From: CAWCTB01 sp963798275
GTDB lineage: Bacteria > Acidobacteriota > Terriglobia > Terriglobales > Acidobacteriaceae
Assembly (NCBI GenBank): GCA_963798275.1
Contig: CAWCTB010000021.1
Location: forward strand, 62,001 to 126,000
Direction: 5' to 3'
DNA length: 64,000 nt
Each line of letters opens with the position of its first letter. Position 1 is the stretch's first letter. The translations under genes were made by a program, and so were the position numbers. This document shows positions 39,101 to 47,155 of the stretch, in pieces. The notes beneath the pieces were generated by a model. It had not been told where the DNA came from. It made no database searches and saw only the letters and a program-made list of their open reading frames with translations.

Positions 39101-39408
39101 CTCGGATCGGACGGTGCAACGGCCAGAGCGCCGATGGCGGCGACCGGTTGCTTGTCAAAGATCGGCGTCCAGCGATTTCCGCCATCCGTCGACTTCCAGA
39201 TTCCTCCGGAAGCTGCTCCGGCGTAGTAGACGCTCGGGTCGCCGGGGACGCCGGCCACGGCGGCGATACGATTTCCAACCCTTGGGCCCACGAAGCGAAA
39301 TCGAAACTGGCCTTCCTGCTCGGAATCGGGCTCTTGCGCAACTGCTGAAACCACCACGACCAGGATTGCAATCGAGACAATACCAAACCCAAGTTTTCTG
39401 ATGACCAT
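36142..39408 (-). CDS. Secreted sortilin/VPS10-like BNR-repeat beta-propeller protein
   Basis: A 1088-residue exported protein with a signal peptide (MVIRKLGFGIVSIAILVVVVSAVAQ) and a ten-bladed-type propeller of sortilin/BNR repeats. Asp-box-like repeats recur: SGGIWKSTDGGNRWTPIF, IYKSTDAGKTWTNMG, VYVSHDGGTKWTRID, FIYKTTDLGKTWKP. After about residue 720 the sequence changes to an immunoglobulin-like region and then a charged coiled-coil segment with an Ala/Pro-rich linker. Such proteins are common in Acidobacteriota and Bacteroidota and are usually called glycosyl hydrolases without proof; no sialidase catalytic Arg triad or Asp/Tyr set is clearly visible. GGAGG ten bases upstream supports the start. 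Confidence 0.85.
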   Translation of the reverse strand: MVIRKLGFGIVSIAILVVVVSAVAQEPDSEQEGQFRFRFVGPRVGNRIAAVAGVPGDPSVYYAGAASGGIWKSTDGGNRWTPIFDKQPVAAIGALAVAPSDPSTVWAGTGEAWVIRESDVMGNGIYKSTDAGKTWTNMGLPESGRIGRIVIHPSNPDIVFACVLGRTTGPQQERGVFRTTDGGQHWERVLFAGENVGCSGLSMDLHNPRTLFAGMWQVEMHTWGEFSGGPGSGVYVSHDGGTKWTRIDGHGLPNSPLGKIDVAVAPTNSNRVFALIQTKDQGSVWRSDDGGGQWKAVNYQRALIGRAGYYIRIAVSTGSDNEVFVANSSFHQSLDAGLNFHEVRWGGDTHDIWIDPANPDRFVITDDGGMLITTVHGRGFHRVTLPIGQMYHVAVDNQIPYYFYSNMQDDGNMRGPSVPLGYGETGWDRGMGGCESGFTVPDTVDPNVVWATCYGDTVTRWDARNKEAHSVSPWMHTLDSPPNAIKYRCHWTPPLAIDPFDHNTVYYGCQVIFKTSNAGQNWSVISPDLSTQDPAHLVSSGGLVGDNLGQFYGEVVYAIAPSTVQKGLIWAGTDDGQVWYTKDGAANWTNVTKNIPGLPPWGTVTSIAPSSFDANTAYISVDLHLVDNRDPFIYKTTDLGKTWKPISSNLPKDALSYVRTVTEDPNCAGLLFAGTGNALYYSLDDGEHWTALQAGLPHAPVTWAVVQKEFHDLVVSTYGRGLYILDDITPLEQLARNRSDAAVTLFEPRQNYRFVRAPLAMLNVSLKTAPKRPVEFEILDSQGKVIRKLETKGQPGINRMKWDLRYASPRVVALRTAAPDNPHIWDEPRFRDEDSRPITHWGTKPAEVGPIVAPGKYTVRLKVDGQSYTQSLTVLRDPHAPGSDADIDLSVKTLLRICDNISHVSDTVNQIEWLRKQLEVVEAMLRPPKKAGEAKPALAEEGDEYEPQPAPAAPRALDEAQTKQKAQLLQVVEDLDKKLQAIEHKLVSQALLNSDDKYFVEPYGVYLNLIWLNAEVGSGGGDVAGSANFAPTANQLELLKTYEAEIATVDADYRKVLKEDLPAVNHALEGSSLAPLVTAGNTGPAKEE

Positions 39409-39709
39409 TACTGGAATGCCTCCGGCTGACCAGCGTGAATCTTACCTTATTCGAAATCTTTGGCGATGGTGACAGTACGGTTGCCGGCTCAAGAGGTTCG
39501 GCCAACACCCGTTCATCAGCGTCGAGCCGGAGGTGTGCGCGACAGTGATCGTTCTGCGAATGGAGGATGTCGCCCTGGTCGCTGGCCCGGGGTGAAGTGG
39601 AAAAAATCCCCGAGCTGCGTAGCGGAAGCATTTGCCGTACACGGAGGAGGAAGGCGGGCGCCGGAAATGCATTGGTCCAGCGCCGCGCGCTCCTCCGGCG
39701 AACGGATTG
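39409..39709. other. Intergenic stretch, nothing recognised
   Basis: No protein-like frame, RNA gene or strong palindrome was seen. It contains the upstream region of the sortilin-like gene (minus start 39408) and lies downstream of the PEP-CTERM gene (stop 39710). Confidence 0.4.
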
Positions 39710-40810
39710 CTAACGATTGCGCTGGCGTTGCAAGAGGCCGAAGATCCCGAGGATGCCAGAGCCAAACAAGGCGAGCGAAGATGGCTCTGGAGTCGCGGAG
39801 TTGAGCACGCCGTAGTCGATGGTGCCTGTTTCGCCGTTACAGCACCCGCCGACGACGCTCAGATTCACATCGATCGTCTCGGTCGTCCCGGAGGCAGTCA
39901 GAAACAGAATCCGGCCGCCCCCTCCGCTATAAGCGCCACCCCTTGCAGTGATTCCTGCATTGCTGGTGTCGATGGTCGGAGCCGCAAACAACAATCCTCC
40001 GCCAGATCCGCCACCCCCGCCCCACGAGTCACAGCACCCGCCTGAACCGCCGTCAACGTGAACCCCTGACCCGGGAGTGAAGTTGATGGCCGTCTCTCCG
40101 ACAAACTCCAGTGCCCCGCCGCCCCCACCGCCGCCTACGCCGCTGGAGAGAATGTTCCAACTGCTCCCACTCCCACCGCTGCCGGCCAGAAGCAAGGAGT
40201 GGAGGTCGCCATAGGTAGTGCTTTGCCGCGGGCTGCATCCCGGCGTGTAGCAAAAATCACCGTTGTCCGCGCCGCGACCGCCGTATCCACCTCCAACTCC
40301 GAAGTCCAGGATGGTTAAGCCCCAAACCCCGTTCGAGGGGCCTCCACCGGGGCCATGTCCCGGCCACCCCGCATGGGCGAACCCGCCACCGAGTCCGCCA
40401 TTAGCGCCGCCCGCGGTGCCCACTCCGCCGAGAGCACCCTGACCGGTACCGCCATAGGCATTGACGGTGCCGGTGATGGTCATCGAGCTGCGTGATAGCA
40501 GAGCCAGCGGATTAGGCCCCTGAACGTTCACCGTCGCGCCGGATCCGATGACGAGCGAGCTGAAGTCGAGAACCCCGATGCGCGGATCGAAGACGCCTTC
40601 CGAGTACGGCAGTCCGCCTTGGTTGTAAAACGACCCAGTTGCCAGGACGTTCCCGCTGGAGTCCATCAGGACGGGACTTGCCCCGCCCGTATCCACGGTG
40701 TACGTGCCGCTTCCCAGGTTCAGGGCCCCACTCGAGGTGAATGCCAGCGGATTCAACGGGCCGGCGTAGCCCAACAAAGCAGTTGTGACGATGCCGGTTA
40801 GCAAAGCCAT
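39710..40810 (-). CDS. Glycine-rich PEP-CTERM sorting-domain protein
   Basis: An exported surface protein of about 366 residues. It starts at ATG 40810 with a short hydrophobic leader (MALLTGIVTTALLGYAG), continues with a beta-rich, glycine-rich body (many GGxGG runs, several CC or C-x-C pairs) and ends with the PEP-CTERM tripartite signal: ATPEPSS, a hydrophobic stretch LALFGSGILGIFGLL and a basic tail QRQRNR. PEP-CTERM proteins are cut and sorted by an exosortase, none of which is in the window. The frame is open 231 bases upstream, but that part is the tail of a decayed neighbouring PEP-CTERM gene. No strong ribosome site precedes 40810. Confidence 0.78.
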   Translation of the reverse strand: MALLTGIVTTALLGYAGPLNPLAFTSSGALNLGSGTYTVDTGGASPVLMDSSGNVLATGSFYNQGGLPYSEGVFDPRIGVLDFSSLVIGSGATVNVQGPNPLALLSRSSMTITGTVNAYGGTGQGALGGVGTAGGANGGLGGGFAHAGWPGHGPGGGPSNGVWGLTILDFGVGGGYGGRGADNGDFCYTPGCSPRQSTTYGDLHSLLLAGSGGSGSSWNILSSGVGGGGGGGALEFVGETAINFTPGSGVHVDGGSGGCCDSWGGGGGSGGGLLFAAPTIDTSNAGITARGGAYSGGGGRILFLTASGTTETIDVNLSVVGGCCNGETGTIDYGVLNSATPEPSSLALFGSGILGIFGLLQRQRNR

Positions 40811-41557
40811 TGTCCGCAAGATAAGTTTGCGGCGCGCCGCGACGAACAGTCCCAGTACGCTGGAGCCAAACAACAGGAGTGACGAGGGCTCGGGAGTGCC
40901 GAGCGACCGTTGCCGATAGAGTAGTTGTCGGAAACCGACTTCGTCCAGAGCGAAGGTGTCAAACAGGACGGGATCGCCGAATGAGCTGAAAACCCTAGTC
41001 GAATGTGCGCGTGGTCTGTCATAGCAGCGATTCAGTGACAAGTTGAGTCAAGCCGCTTATGTTGAAGAGGAGATCGACATTTTCCAGCTGTCGTACGGAA
41101 CGTGCCGATAATCGGAAGACCCGGCGTGATCAGTTGCGATCTGGCCATTCGTAGGACATTGATGCCTCCACGAGAAAGGCGCTAACCCCGGTGCAAGCCC
41201 TGCGAACTGCCACTCGCTCTGACTCGCACTGCTGCCAATGTAAATACCGGCGGAAAGATCGATCAGAGGGCCAAGCGAGACATCGCTGTGGTAAGGGCCG
41301 GACTGACTGGCGACCGAGCCATCCACGGAGACAGCTTGCAGACCGGACTGTACGAGAGTGTTCTCCACGGATACGGTCGTTGGTCCAAATTCTGTCCCAT
41401 CCATCCTGCCCCGTGAGATGTACCCAGGATGAACGTCGCGAGTGTCTCAAACGCCAGTGGAATAGAGTGTGCCCGCCACCGCCTTGGGCGCCGTTGCCTC
41501 CAGCATGGCGGCGATCAAAAAGGCAAATCCAATGACCGAAAGCGCTATACGTTTCAC
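40811..41557 (-). pseudogene. Decayed PEP-CTERM protein gene, readable in all three frames
   Basis: A perfect AGGAGG precedes GTG 41557, which starts a signal peptide (VKRIALSVIGFAFLIAA) followed by GTLYSTGV and then an in-frame TGA at 41447-41449. The same frame resumes after the stop with EFGPTTVSVENTLVQSG and ASQSEWQFAGLAPG. After about 41175 protein-like pieces appear alternately in different frames: GGINVL, TNGQIAT, ITPGLPIIGTF, VPYDSW, NVDLLFNISGL, then VFSSFGDPVLFDTFALDEV, SDNYSIGN and finally the PEP-CTERM signal GTPEPSSLLLFGSSVLGLF with tail ARRKL. At least one nonsense and about six indel changes are needed, so the gene is dead. Its last frame runs without a stop into the next gene. 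Confidence 0.8.
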
Positions 41558-41608
41558 GGTGATCCTCCTTTGTTATCGGAAAATGGTTGAGGAATTAACT
41601 CGCCGGGC

Positions 41609-42196
41609 TTAGAGCTTCAGCCGGCGGCGAGCGACAACGAAGAGACCGAGGGAGCCTGACCCCAACAGGGCGAGCGAGGACGGCTCAGGTGTCGCAGCCG
41701 GATTCAGAGTGAGGACGAAATAGTCGACCGGCCCGGGCGTTTGTATGCCTTGCATGTGCAACTGCACCGAGTCGTTGGTGAACGACAGGCGCGTCAGGTC
41801 GAGGCCAGCGAGATTGGTCGAGAGCGTAACGCTGGTTATCGGTGAGCCGAGGTTGAGGTTTTCAAAATCAAAATAATTGGGCGGCGTTGGTTCGAACGCC
41901 GAGCAGCAACCAGTGAACGTGTAGGTGATGGTGTTCTCCCCGACGGCGATGGTTTGCACCGGAGCGGTGAGCAGACTGCAGACGTTGTAAGGTCCTGGAC
42001 AGGTAATGTCAACGCCCCCAGTGACCGTGAAGACGTCGGTCGTGGTCCTGTTCGGGGCGTGATAGTCGAGGGTGACCGTGGTGCCAACCAGTCCGGCGTA
42101 GGCGGTGGTCGATGCCATCACCAGTCCCAACAGGACGGCCGGGACAGGGCATCGTTTGGTCCACTTCATATCTTTGAGCTGGGATCGGGTGCGCAT
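41609..42196 (-). CDS. PEP-CTERM sorting-domain protein
   Basis: A 195-residue exported protein. AGGAGG six bases before ATG 42196 fixes the start. A signal peptide (about residues 10-35, ending AYAG) is followed by a beta-sheet body with VTLSTNLAGLDLTRLSF and three cysteines, then the PEP-CTERM signal ATPEPSSLALLGSGSLGLFVV and basic tail ARRRLKL. The sorting signal is nearly the same as that of the gene at 39710-40810 and of the relic between them, so the three form a tandem PEP-CTERM group. Cleavage would need an exosortase encoded elsewhere. Confidence 0.85.
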   Translation of the reverse strand: MRTRSQLKDMKWTKRCPVPAVLLGLVMASTTAYAGLVGTTVTLDYHAPNRTTTDVFTVTGGVDITCPGPYNVCSLLTAPVQTIAVGENTITYTFTGCCSAFEPTPPNYFDFENLNLGSPITSVTLSTNLAGLDLTRLSFTNDSVQLHMQGIQTPGPVDYFVLTLNPAATPEPSSLALLGSGSLGLFVVARRRLKL

Positions 42197-42489
42197 TTGC
42201 TTCCTCCTGTTTCAGCGATAGACCTCCCCGAGCGCGGCGCGAACGCTGCGTTAGCGACAAGCTTGAGGGGATTGACTTCCGGCCGCGTCACGGTCGGACC
42301 CGCTGTTCGGGTCGGAGTGTGCGTCGGTTCTCCTGCGGAAACAAGTAGCGTTGCGGTGCGCTACTGTAGCGCGACTCGTAAGTAGTTGAGGCTGCTACTC
42401 AAGAGATCCTCCCAGGTCTGGGTGATTATGGAAGTCGGTGGTGCTTCGCGAAGGCAAGCTACGCGAAAGCTGTGGCGCAATAATGGGTA

Positions 42490-42518
42490 TTGCTGGTAGC
42501 GGAGAGCTGAGCTATACT
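42490..42518 (+). promoter_or_regulatory. Sigma-70-type promoter for the TPR gene
   Basis: TTGCTG (42490-42495), 17-base spacer, TATACT (42513-42518), about 56 bases before ATG 42574. It lies in the 377-base gap (42197-42573) between the divergent PEP-CTERM and TPR genes, in which nothing else was recognised. Confidence 0.6.
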
Positions 42519-42573
42519 CGCGCCACTCTCACCCGAGGTCAGCTTTTCCAGAAGCGGAGTCCAAAGACTGGCC

Positions 42574-44961
42574 ATGCAGGAACCGGCTCCAGGAAGTTTG
42601 GTATCTGGCGACGAGCAGTCCCCTCCAAGGTCACCGGTGACAGCAGGCGAGATCGAAGCCGAGCTGCAAAAAATTCTGCAGTCCGCCGCTTTTCAGAATG
42701 CACCGCGTCACAGCCGATTCCTCAGCTTTGTCGTGCGCAAGGCACTTTCCGGCCAGAGTGACCAGATCAAGGAATATGTGATCGGGCTAGAGGTCTTCGA
42801 CCGCCCCCAGGACTACGATCCGGGCAGCGACCCCATCGTCCGCGCCGAGGCCCGGCGCTTACGTGCTCGCCTGGCTGATTACTATCGCGAAGCGGGTTTG
42901 CACGATCTGATTCAGATCGACCTTCCCAAGGGCGGGTATGCGCCAATCTTCAGCCGTCGCAACGGACGGAGCACCGGAGCAAGCTTGTCCGGTGCGATGC
43001 TGCGGCATGTTCCGCAAATATCGAACCGCCACTGGCCCTGGAAGTGGGTTCTTGCCGTCGTTGCGTTGGCGGCAATCGCCGGCGCCACAATTTATTGGCA
43101 GGTCCGGAAATCGCGCGCTGTGCCCCTGGCCGCCACGGACAGCGTTGTCCTGGCAGACTTCACCAATAGCACCGGCGACGCAGTATTCAACGGCACACTG
43201 CAGCAGGCCCTCACTCTGCAACTGGCGAAGTCGCCACTGCTGAACGTACTGTCTCCCGCCAGAATGCGCGAGACTCTGGCGCAAATGGGGCGCCCGGCAG
43301 ACTCACCGGTAACCCGCGACGACGCACGGGAAATTTGCCAGCGCACGGGAGGCAAGCTGGTTCTGGAAGGTTCTATTGACCGCCTGGGCAGCGAGTATGT
43401 AGTCGGCCTGCGCGCGTTGAACTGCTCCACCGGAGAACAGGTGGCCGGAGACCAGGAGCGTGCCCCTCGGAAAGAAAAGGTTCTGGATGCGCTGGCCAGT
43501 GCGGCCGCCAAGATGCGGGGCCGGTTGGGCGAGTCGCTGGCTTCGGTTCAAAGCACCCCCATTCAGGCGGGCACCACCACGACCTCGCTGGAGGCTTTGA
43601 AGTTCTACACCGACGGCGTCAACGCCCAAAACTCAGGAACGGATGCGTCGTCGATCCCGTTTTTCAACCGGGCCATCGAACTCGATCCTGACTTCGCCAT
43701 GGCATATGCCGCCCGTGGGATGGTGTACCGCGACATGGGAGAAGAGGGTCTGTCGAACGAGAATTTCACCAAGGCCTTCGAGTTGCGGTCTCACACCACC
43801 GAGGTCGAAGGCTTCCGCATCGCGGCCTTTTACTACAGTTACGTGACTGGAGAGCTACTCAAGGCCAATGAGTATTACCAGATATGGGCTGATCGCTATC
43901 CCAACGATGCGGTGCCGCACGCCAACTGGGCCATCAATTGCAACGCACTGGGAGAATACGACAAGGCGGTAAAGGAATCCGTCGACGCTATCCGCATCGA
44001 ACCGGGAGAGGGCCCCCCGCAGGGAAACCTGGTGGGCTTTTACACCGCCGTAAAAGAGTTGGATAAGGCGCGTGAAACCTATGAACTAGCACTCACCCGC
44101 AAACTCGACGGCATAGCCCTGCGCGGCAATCGCTACGGGGTGGCGTTCCTGGAAAAAGACTCGGCAACGATGGAGAGCCTGATGAAGTGGGCCTCCGACA
44201 AGCCCGGTGTTAACGATCTATTTCTCTCTCTCCAGTCCGACACCGAGGCCTTCTACGGGCATCTTCAGCAGGCGCGAGACACGTCCAATCGCGCGGTGCA
44301 GTCCGCCATGCGCAATGGCCAGAAGGAAAGCGCTGCCCTCCGGTTACTCGACTCGGCTCTGCGCGAAGTGGAATTCGGTAACTCCGATGTGGCGAAACAA
44401 CAGGCGAACCGCGCTCTGTTTCTCGCTCCGACAGCGAGCGTTCAGATTCTCGCTGCCGTGATCCTGGCGCGTGCCGGTGATGCCGCGACCGCCCGAAAAC
44501 TGGCGGACGGCCTCGAAAAGCGCTACCCGCTCAACACTCCCTTCAACGGATATTGGCTGCCCACCATTCGTGCCGCCATCGATCTCAGTGGCAAGGCTCC
44601 GGCAAATGCGGTAGAAGTCCTTGAGGCTGCGTCGCCCTACGAATTGGGACAGCCCGATCCCACGGTCGGGCTAGGCGGACTGCTCTATCCACCGTATCTG
44701 CGTGGGCAGGCCTACCTGCAACTCGGCAAGGGTTTGCAAGCAGCAGCCGAATTCCAAAAGCTCATCGACAATTGGGGAGTCTTGCAGAATGCTCCTCTGG
44801 GAGCGCTGGCCCGGCTGCAACTTGGGCGGGCGCAGGCGATGGCGGGTGATACCGCGGCCGCGCGCAAGTCCTACCGCGATTTCCTCGGCCTCTGGAAAGA
44901 TGCCGATCCCGATGTCCCGGTCCTGCAGCAAGCCAAGGCGGAATACGCGAAATTACCTTAG
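42574..44961 (+). CDS. Membrane-anchored TPR protein with acidobacterial N-terminal domain
   Basis: A 795-residue protein. Residues about 20-125 form a helical domain with LQSAAFQNAPRHSRFLSFVV and DPIVRAEARRLRARLADYYR, seen in many acidobacterial signalling or TPR proteins and probably DNA- or partner-binding. A single membrane helix follows at about 150-170 (WKWVLAVVALAAIAGATIYW). Next comes a TolB/FlgO-like region (SVVLADFTNSTGDAVFNGTL, then GGKLVLEGSIDRLGSEYVVG), then TPR repeats from about residue 330 to the end. It probably acts as an envelope sensor or scaffold. It is preceded by a good promoter; the ribosome site is weak. Confidence 0.8.
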   Translation: MQEPAPGSLVSGDEQSPPRSPVTAGEIEAELQKILQSAAFQNAPRHSRFLSFVVRKALSGQSDQIKEYVIGLEVFDRPQDYDPGSDPIVRAEARRLRARLADYYREAGLHDLIQIDLPKGGYAPIFSRRNGRSTGASLSGAMLRHVPQISNRHWPWKWVLAVVALAAIAGATIYWQVRKSRAVPLAATDSVVLADFTNSTGDAVFNGTLQQALTLQLAKSPLLNVLSPARMRETLAQMGRPADSPVTRDDAREICQRTGGKLVLEGSIDRLGSEYVVGLRALNCSTGEQVAGDQERAPRKEKVLDALASAAAKMRGRLGESLASVQSTPIQAGTTTTSLEALKFYTDGVNAQNSGTDASSIPFFNRAIELDPDFAMAYAARGMVYRDMGEEGLSNENFTKAFELRSHTTEVEGFRIAAFYYSYVTGELLKANEYYQIWADRYPNDAVPHANWAINCNALGEYDKAVKESVDAIRIEPGEGPPQGNLVGFYTAVKELDKARETYELALTRKLDGIALRGNRYGVAFLEKDSATMESLMKWASDKPGVNDLFLSLQSDTEAFYGHLQQARDTSNRAVQSAMRNGQKESAALRLLDSALREVEFGNSDVAKQQANRALFLAPTASVQILAAVILARAGDAATARKLADGLEKRYPLNTPFNGYWLPTIRAAIDLSGKAPANAVEVLEAASPYELGQPDPTVGLGGLLYPPYLRGQAYLQLGKGLQAAAEFQKLIDNWGVLQNAPLGALARLQLGRAQAMAGDTAAARKSYRDFLGLWKDADPDVPVLQQAKAEYAKLP

Positions 44962-45146
44962 CGGCTGCGCTCGTGCTCTGCGACCAACCCGGGCTCACCA
45001 GGCCCCGAGCGAGCAGGCGATCGTTGGGACGCTAAACTAGAAACCCCATCTCGGCAGACCGGATTGCATGGCGTGCGTGTCGGATCGTACGGCTTCGACC
45101 TCACAACACCGGCCACGGGGTCGCGCACTACAACCGGAGTTCCGGA

Positions 45147-46679
45147 CTAGGTTGATCTACGCGGCTCCGCGCCTAATGCGGAGACGGGCGACAGGCAGCT
45201 TGCCGTACTCTCCAGGTGGAGGCCCTTGGGCAGTGGCTCGCCGAAGGTGCGCGCCACATCGTCGCGGTCGGGGACCACGAGTTTCTTCAGGCGTTGAATG
45301 ATCGATTCGTCTGCGAGGCTGGTCTCAACCAGCCGTGCAATCGCAAGCTCGCGCACCTCGCCGGCAACGTCGCGAGTGCGATCGTCGGTGCAGCGGGCAA
45401 GCTGGAGAATCGCCGAAGCCGTCTCGTGCGTCAATTCGCTCGAATCCAGAAGCGCCGTAGTCCAGTCTGCCGCCGTTTCTGACGCTACGATGCAATTGAG
45501 CGAGCCGTAGAGCGGAATGCGCGCACCAAATCTACCCAACGACCACAGCCAGCTTCCGTCGGCGGGTTCTTTCTTGAGCTTGCGCAGGAGTTCGTTGCCG
45601 AGCGCGGCACGGGTGGCCCCGGAGAGGTGCTCGAGACTGGCCAGCAAACGCCATCCATCGCGCTCCAGTTGCGCATTCAGCCGCGCCCCTGGCTTCTTGC
45701 GGCCGATGCCGAGACCAGCCAGGTAGTTGCGAAGCTCATGCTGATGCGCCGCATTCAGGCCACCGGCGATTCGCCGCCACAACACCAGCCAATCAACTTG
45801 CGACTGAAGATTTCCCGGAAACTTGAGCCCAGCTTGATAGATCCTTCTCGCCTGGCTGGTGCGGTGGCTGTCTTGCGCATCTCCGAAGCCTGGCCGTAGG
45901 CAATACCCAAGAAGATTAAGCCAGCGCACTTCGTGACGCGGGCTCAGGGTTCGGCCATCGGCAACCTCGAGGAGGGCGTCTGCCAAGGGGCGAACAACGG
46001 TAAGGGGCCAGGATTCCTTCCTGAGGCCCAGGGCGGATTCCAGTTCACTCATGAGCGATGCAGGGTCGCTGACTGCGCCATCGGAAGCCTGGGTGAAGGT
46101 CGCCTGCACCAGTCGAGTGGCAGATTGCAGCGCTGGCTCGAGAACAGGCGAGGCTGGTGGCTGAGTTATCCTTCCGGTTGGTGTTGCCTCCGGTTTTCCG
46201 CCCTGCGATTGATCAGCCTGCCCACGCAATTCAAACTGCAGTCGCCAACGATGTGGCGAGTTCAGCGATTCGCACCAAAGTTCGAGCGTCCCGACTTCGG
46301 TGAAGCTCACGGCCAGCCGCACCGCCAGCTCGAGCTCCTGCAGTTTCTTGCCGTAGCGCAACAGGGTTACAAGCGGCGCGTGCCGGTGCATCTGGACGGG
46401 ATCCAAGTCGGCCAAATCTCCGTGGGCATCGTGCCGGACAGTCGAGCTATACAGGTTGAATGACACGGGCCGGTTGGCCAGAGCCGCAAACTCGCGGCCA
46501 GAGAGCGAGAGTGTCGTGCCCTCATCGGCGCCGGCAGGTAACACGCAAACCGCCTGGCCACCATCCTCCGAGCGCATCGCAATGTAGTAGCTGCGGGCAC
46601 TGCCCGCCTTGACGCGCAAACCAGTCCCGCGCCGCACGCGACCGTAGTACGCAGCGCCCAAGGCCACCGCGCTGCTCAT
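45147..46679 (-). CDS. Hsp70-family protein B, C-terminal part (gene broken by two frameshifts)
   Basis: Third piece of a gene starting at 48074. The frame extends upstream of the listed ATG and reads RISEAISHWSGRPEDGW then KILRNDSMSSAVALGAAYYG, which is the adenosine-side end of an actin-type ATPase fold and continues the middle piece. Downstream are the beta-rich region (VKAGSARSYYIAMRSEDGG, VGTLELWCESLNSPHRW), homologous to the end of Hsp70 A, and then a helical C-terminal region of about 280 residues (SELESALGLRKESWPL, RIYQAGLKFPGNLQSQVDW) like DUF3731, which Hsp70 A lacks. It faces the TPR gene tail-to-tail. Confidence 0.75.
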   Translation of the reverse strand: MSSAVALGAAYYGRVRRGTGLRVKAGSARSYYIAMRSEDGGQAVCVLPAGADEGTTLSLSGREFAALANRPVSFNLYSSTVRHDAHGDLADLDPVQMHRHAPLVTLLRYGKKLQELELAVRLAVSFTEVGTLELWCESLNSPHRWRLQFELRGQADQSQGGKPEATPTGRITQPPASPVLEPALQSATRLVQATFTQASDGAVSDPASLMSELESALGLRKESWPLTVVRPLADALLEVADGRTLSPRHEVRWLNLLGYCLRPGFGDAQDSHRTSQARRIYQAGLKFPGNLQSQVDWLVLWRRIAGGLNAAHQHELRNYLAGLGIGRKKPGARLNAQLERDGWRLLASLEHLSGATRAALGNELLRKLKKEPADGSWLWSLGRFGARIPLYGSLNCIVASETAADWTTALLDSSELTHETASAILQLARCTDDRTRDVAGEVRELAIARLVETSLADESIIQRLKKLVVPDRDDVARTFGEPLPKGLHLESTASCLSPVSALGAEPRRST

Positions 46680-47155
46680 CGAGTCGTTACGCAGGATTTT
46701 CGGACGCCAACCGTCTTCTGGCCTGCCCGACCAGTGCGATATGGCTTCGCTGATGCGCTGGCGGCGATCTCCGGCACGCAGAATCCTCCATTGAAGAGCA
46801 CAGCGTCGGGCAAAGCCATTTCAGCGTCGCCAGGTGAAGAGAGCGCCCTTGTCCCGGGACTCATGGCCAGCGCTGCTTGCCGCAGAAATCCGGCAAGATG
46901 CTTTGTGATTGCTGGATCACCCTCGTAAGGCAGACCGATTTCCCGCAGCCCGCTCGAGCGAGCGCGCGTGGGAAGCTCGCCCCGAGGAATCAGCGGCAGA
47001 AATCCGTTGGTCAACAGGTCAACGACTTCGTCGCGGGTTAGTTCGCTGGTGAGCATCTGTCCAACAACGGCTCGACCGCTGCCCAGGATATTGATCGGAA
47101 GGCGATCAAGGCTCCCTTCTGTGAGGAGGCGCTCCTTGGCGGCGGAGCAGGCCAA
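46676..47155 (-). CDS. Hsp70-family protein B, middle part (gene broken by two frameshifts)
   Basis: A 159-residue open frame between the other two pieces. It reads ACSAAKERLLTEG, ELTRDEVVDLLTNGFLPLIP and ALPDAVLFNGGFCVPEI, matching in order the segment of Hsp70 A around SRLAKEFLFENPQ, TELVREDVDRVLLEGFFP and THVLFNGGVMKAA. The listed TTG start is not a true start: the frame is reached from the N-terminal piece by removing one G near 47150. It leaves the correct frame after PEIA near 46768, where one C appears to be missing, and ends in nonsense. Confidence 0.7.
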   Translation of the reverse strand: MACSAAKERLLTEGSLDRLPINILGSGRAVVGQMLTSELTRDEVVDLLTNGFLPLIPRGELPTRARSSGLREIGLPYEGDPAITKHLAGFLRQAALAMSPGTRALSSPGDAEMALPDAVLFNGGFCVPEIAASASAKPYRTGRAGQKTVGVRKSCVTTR

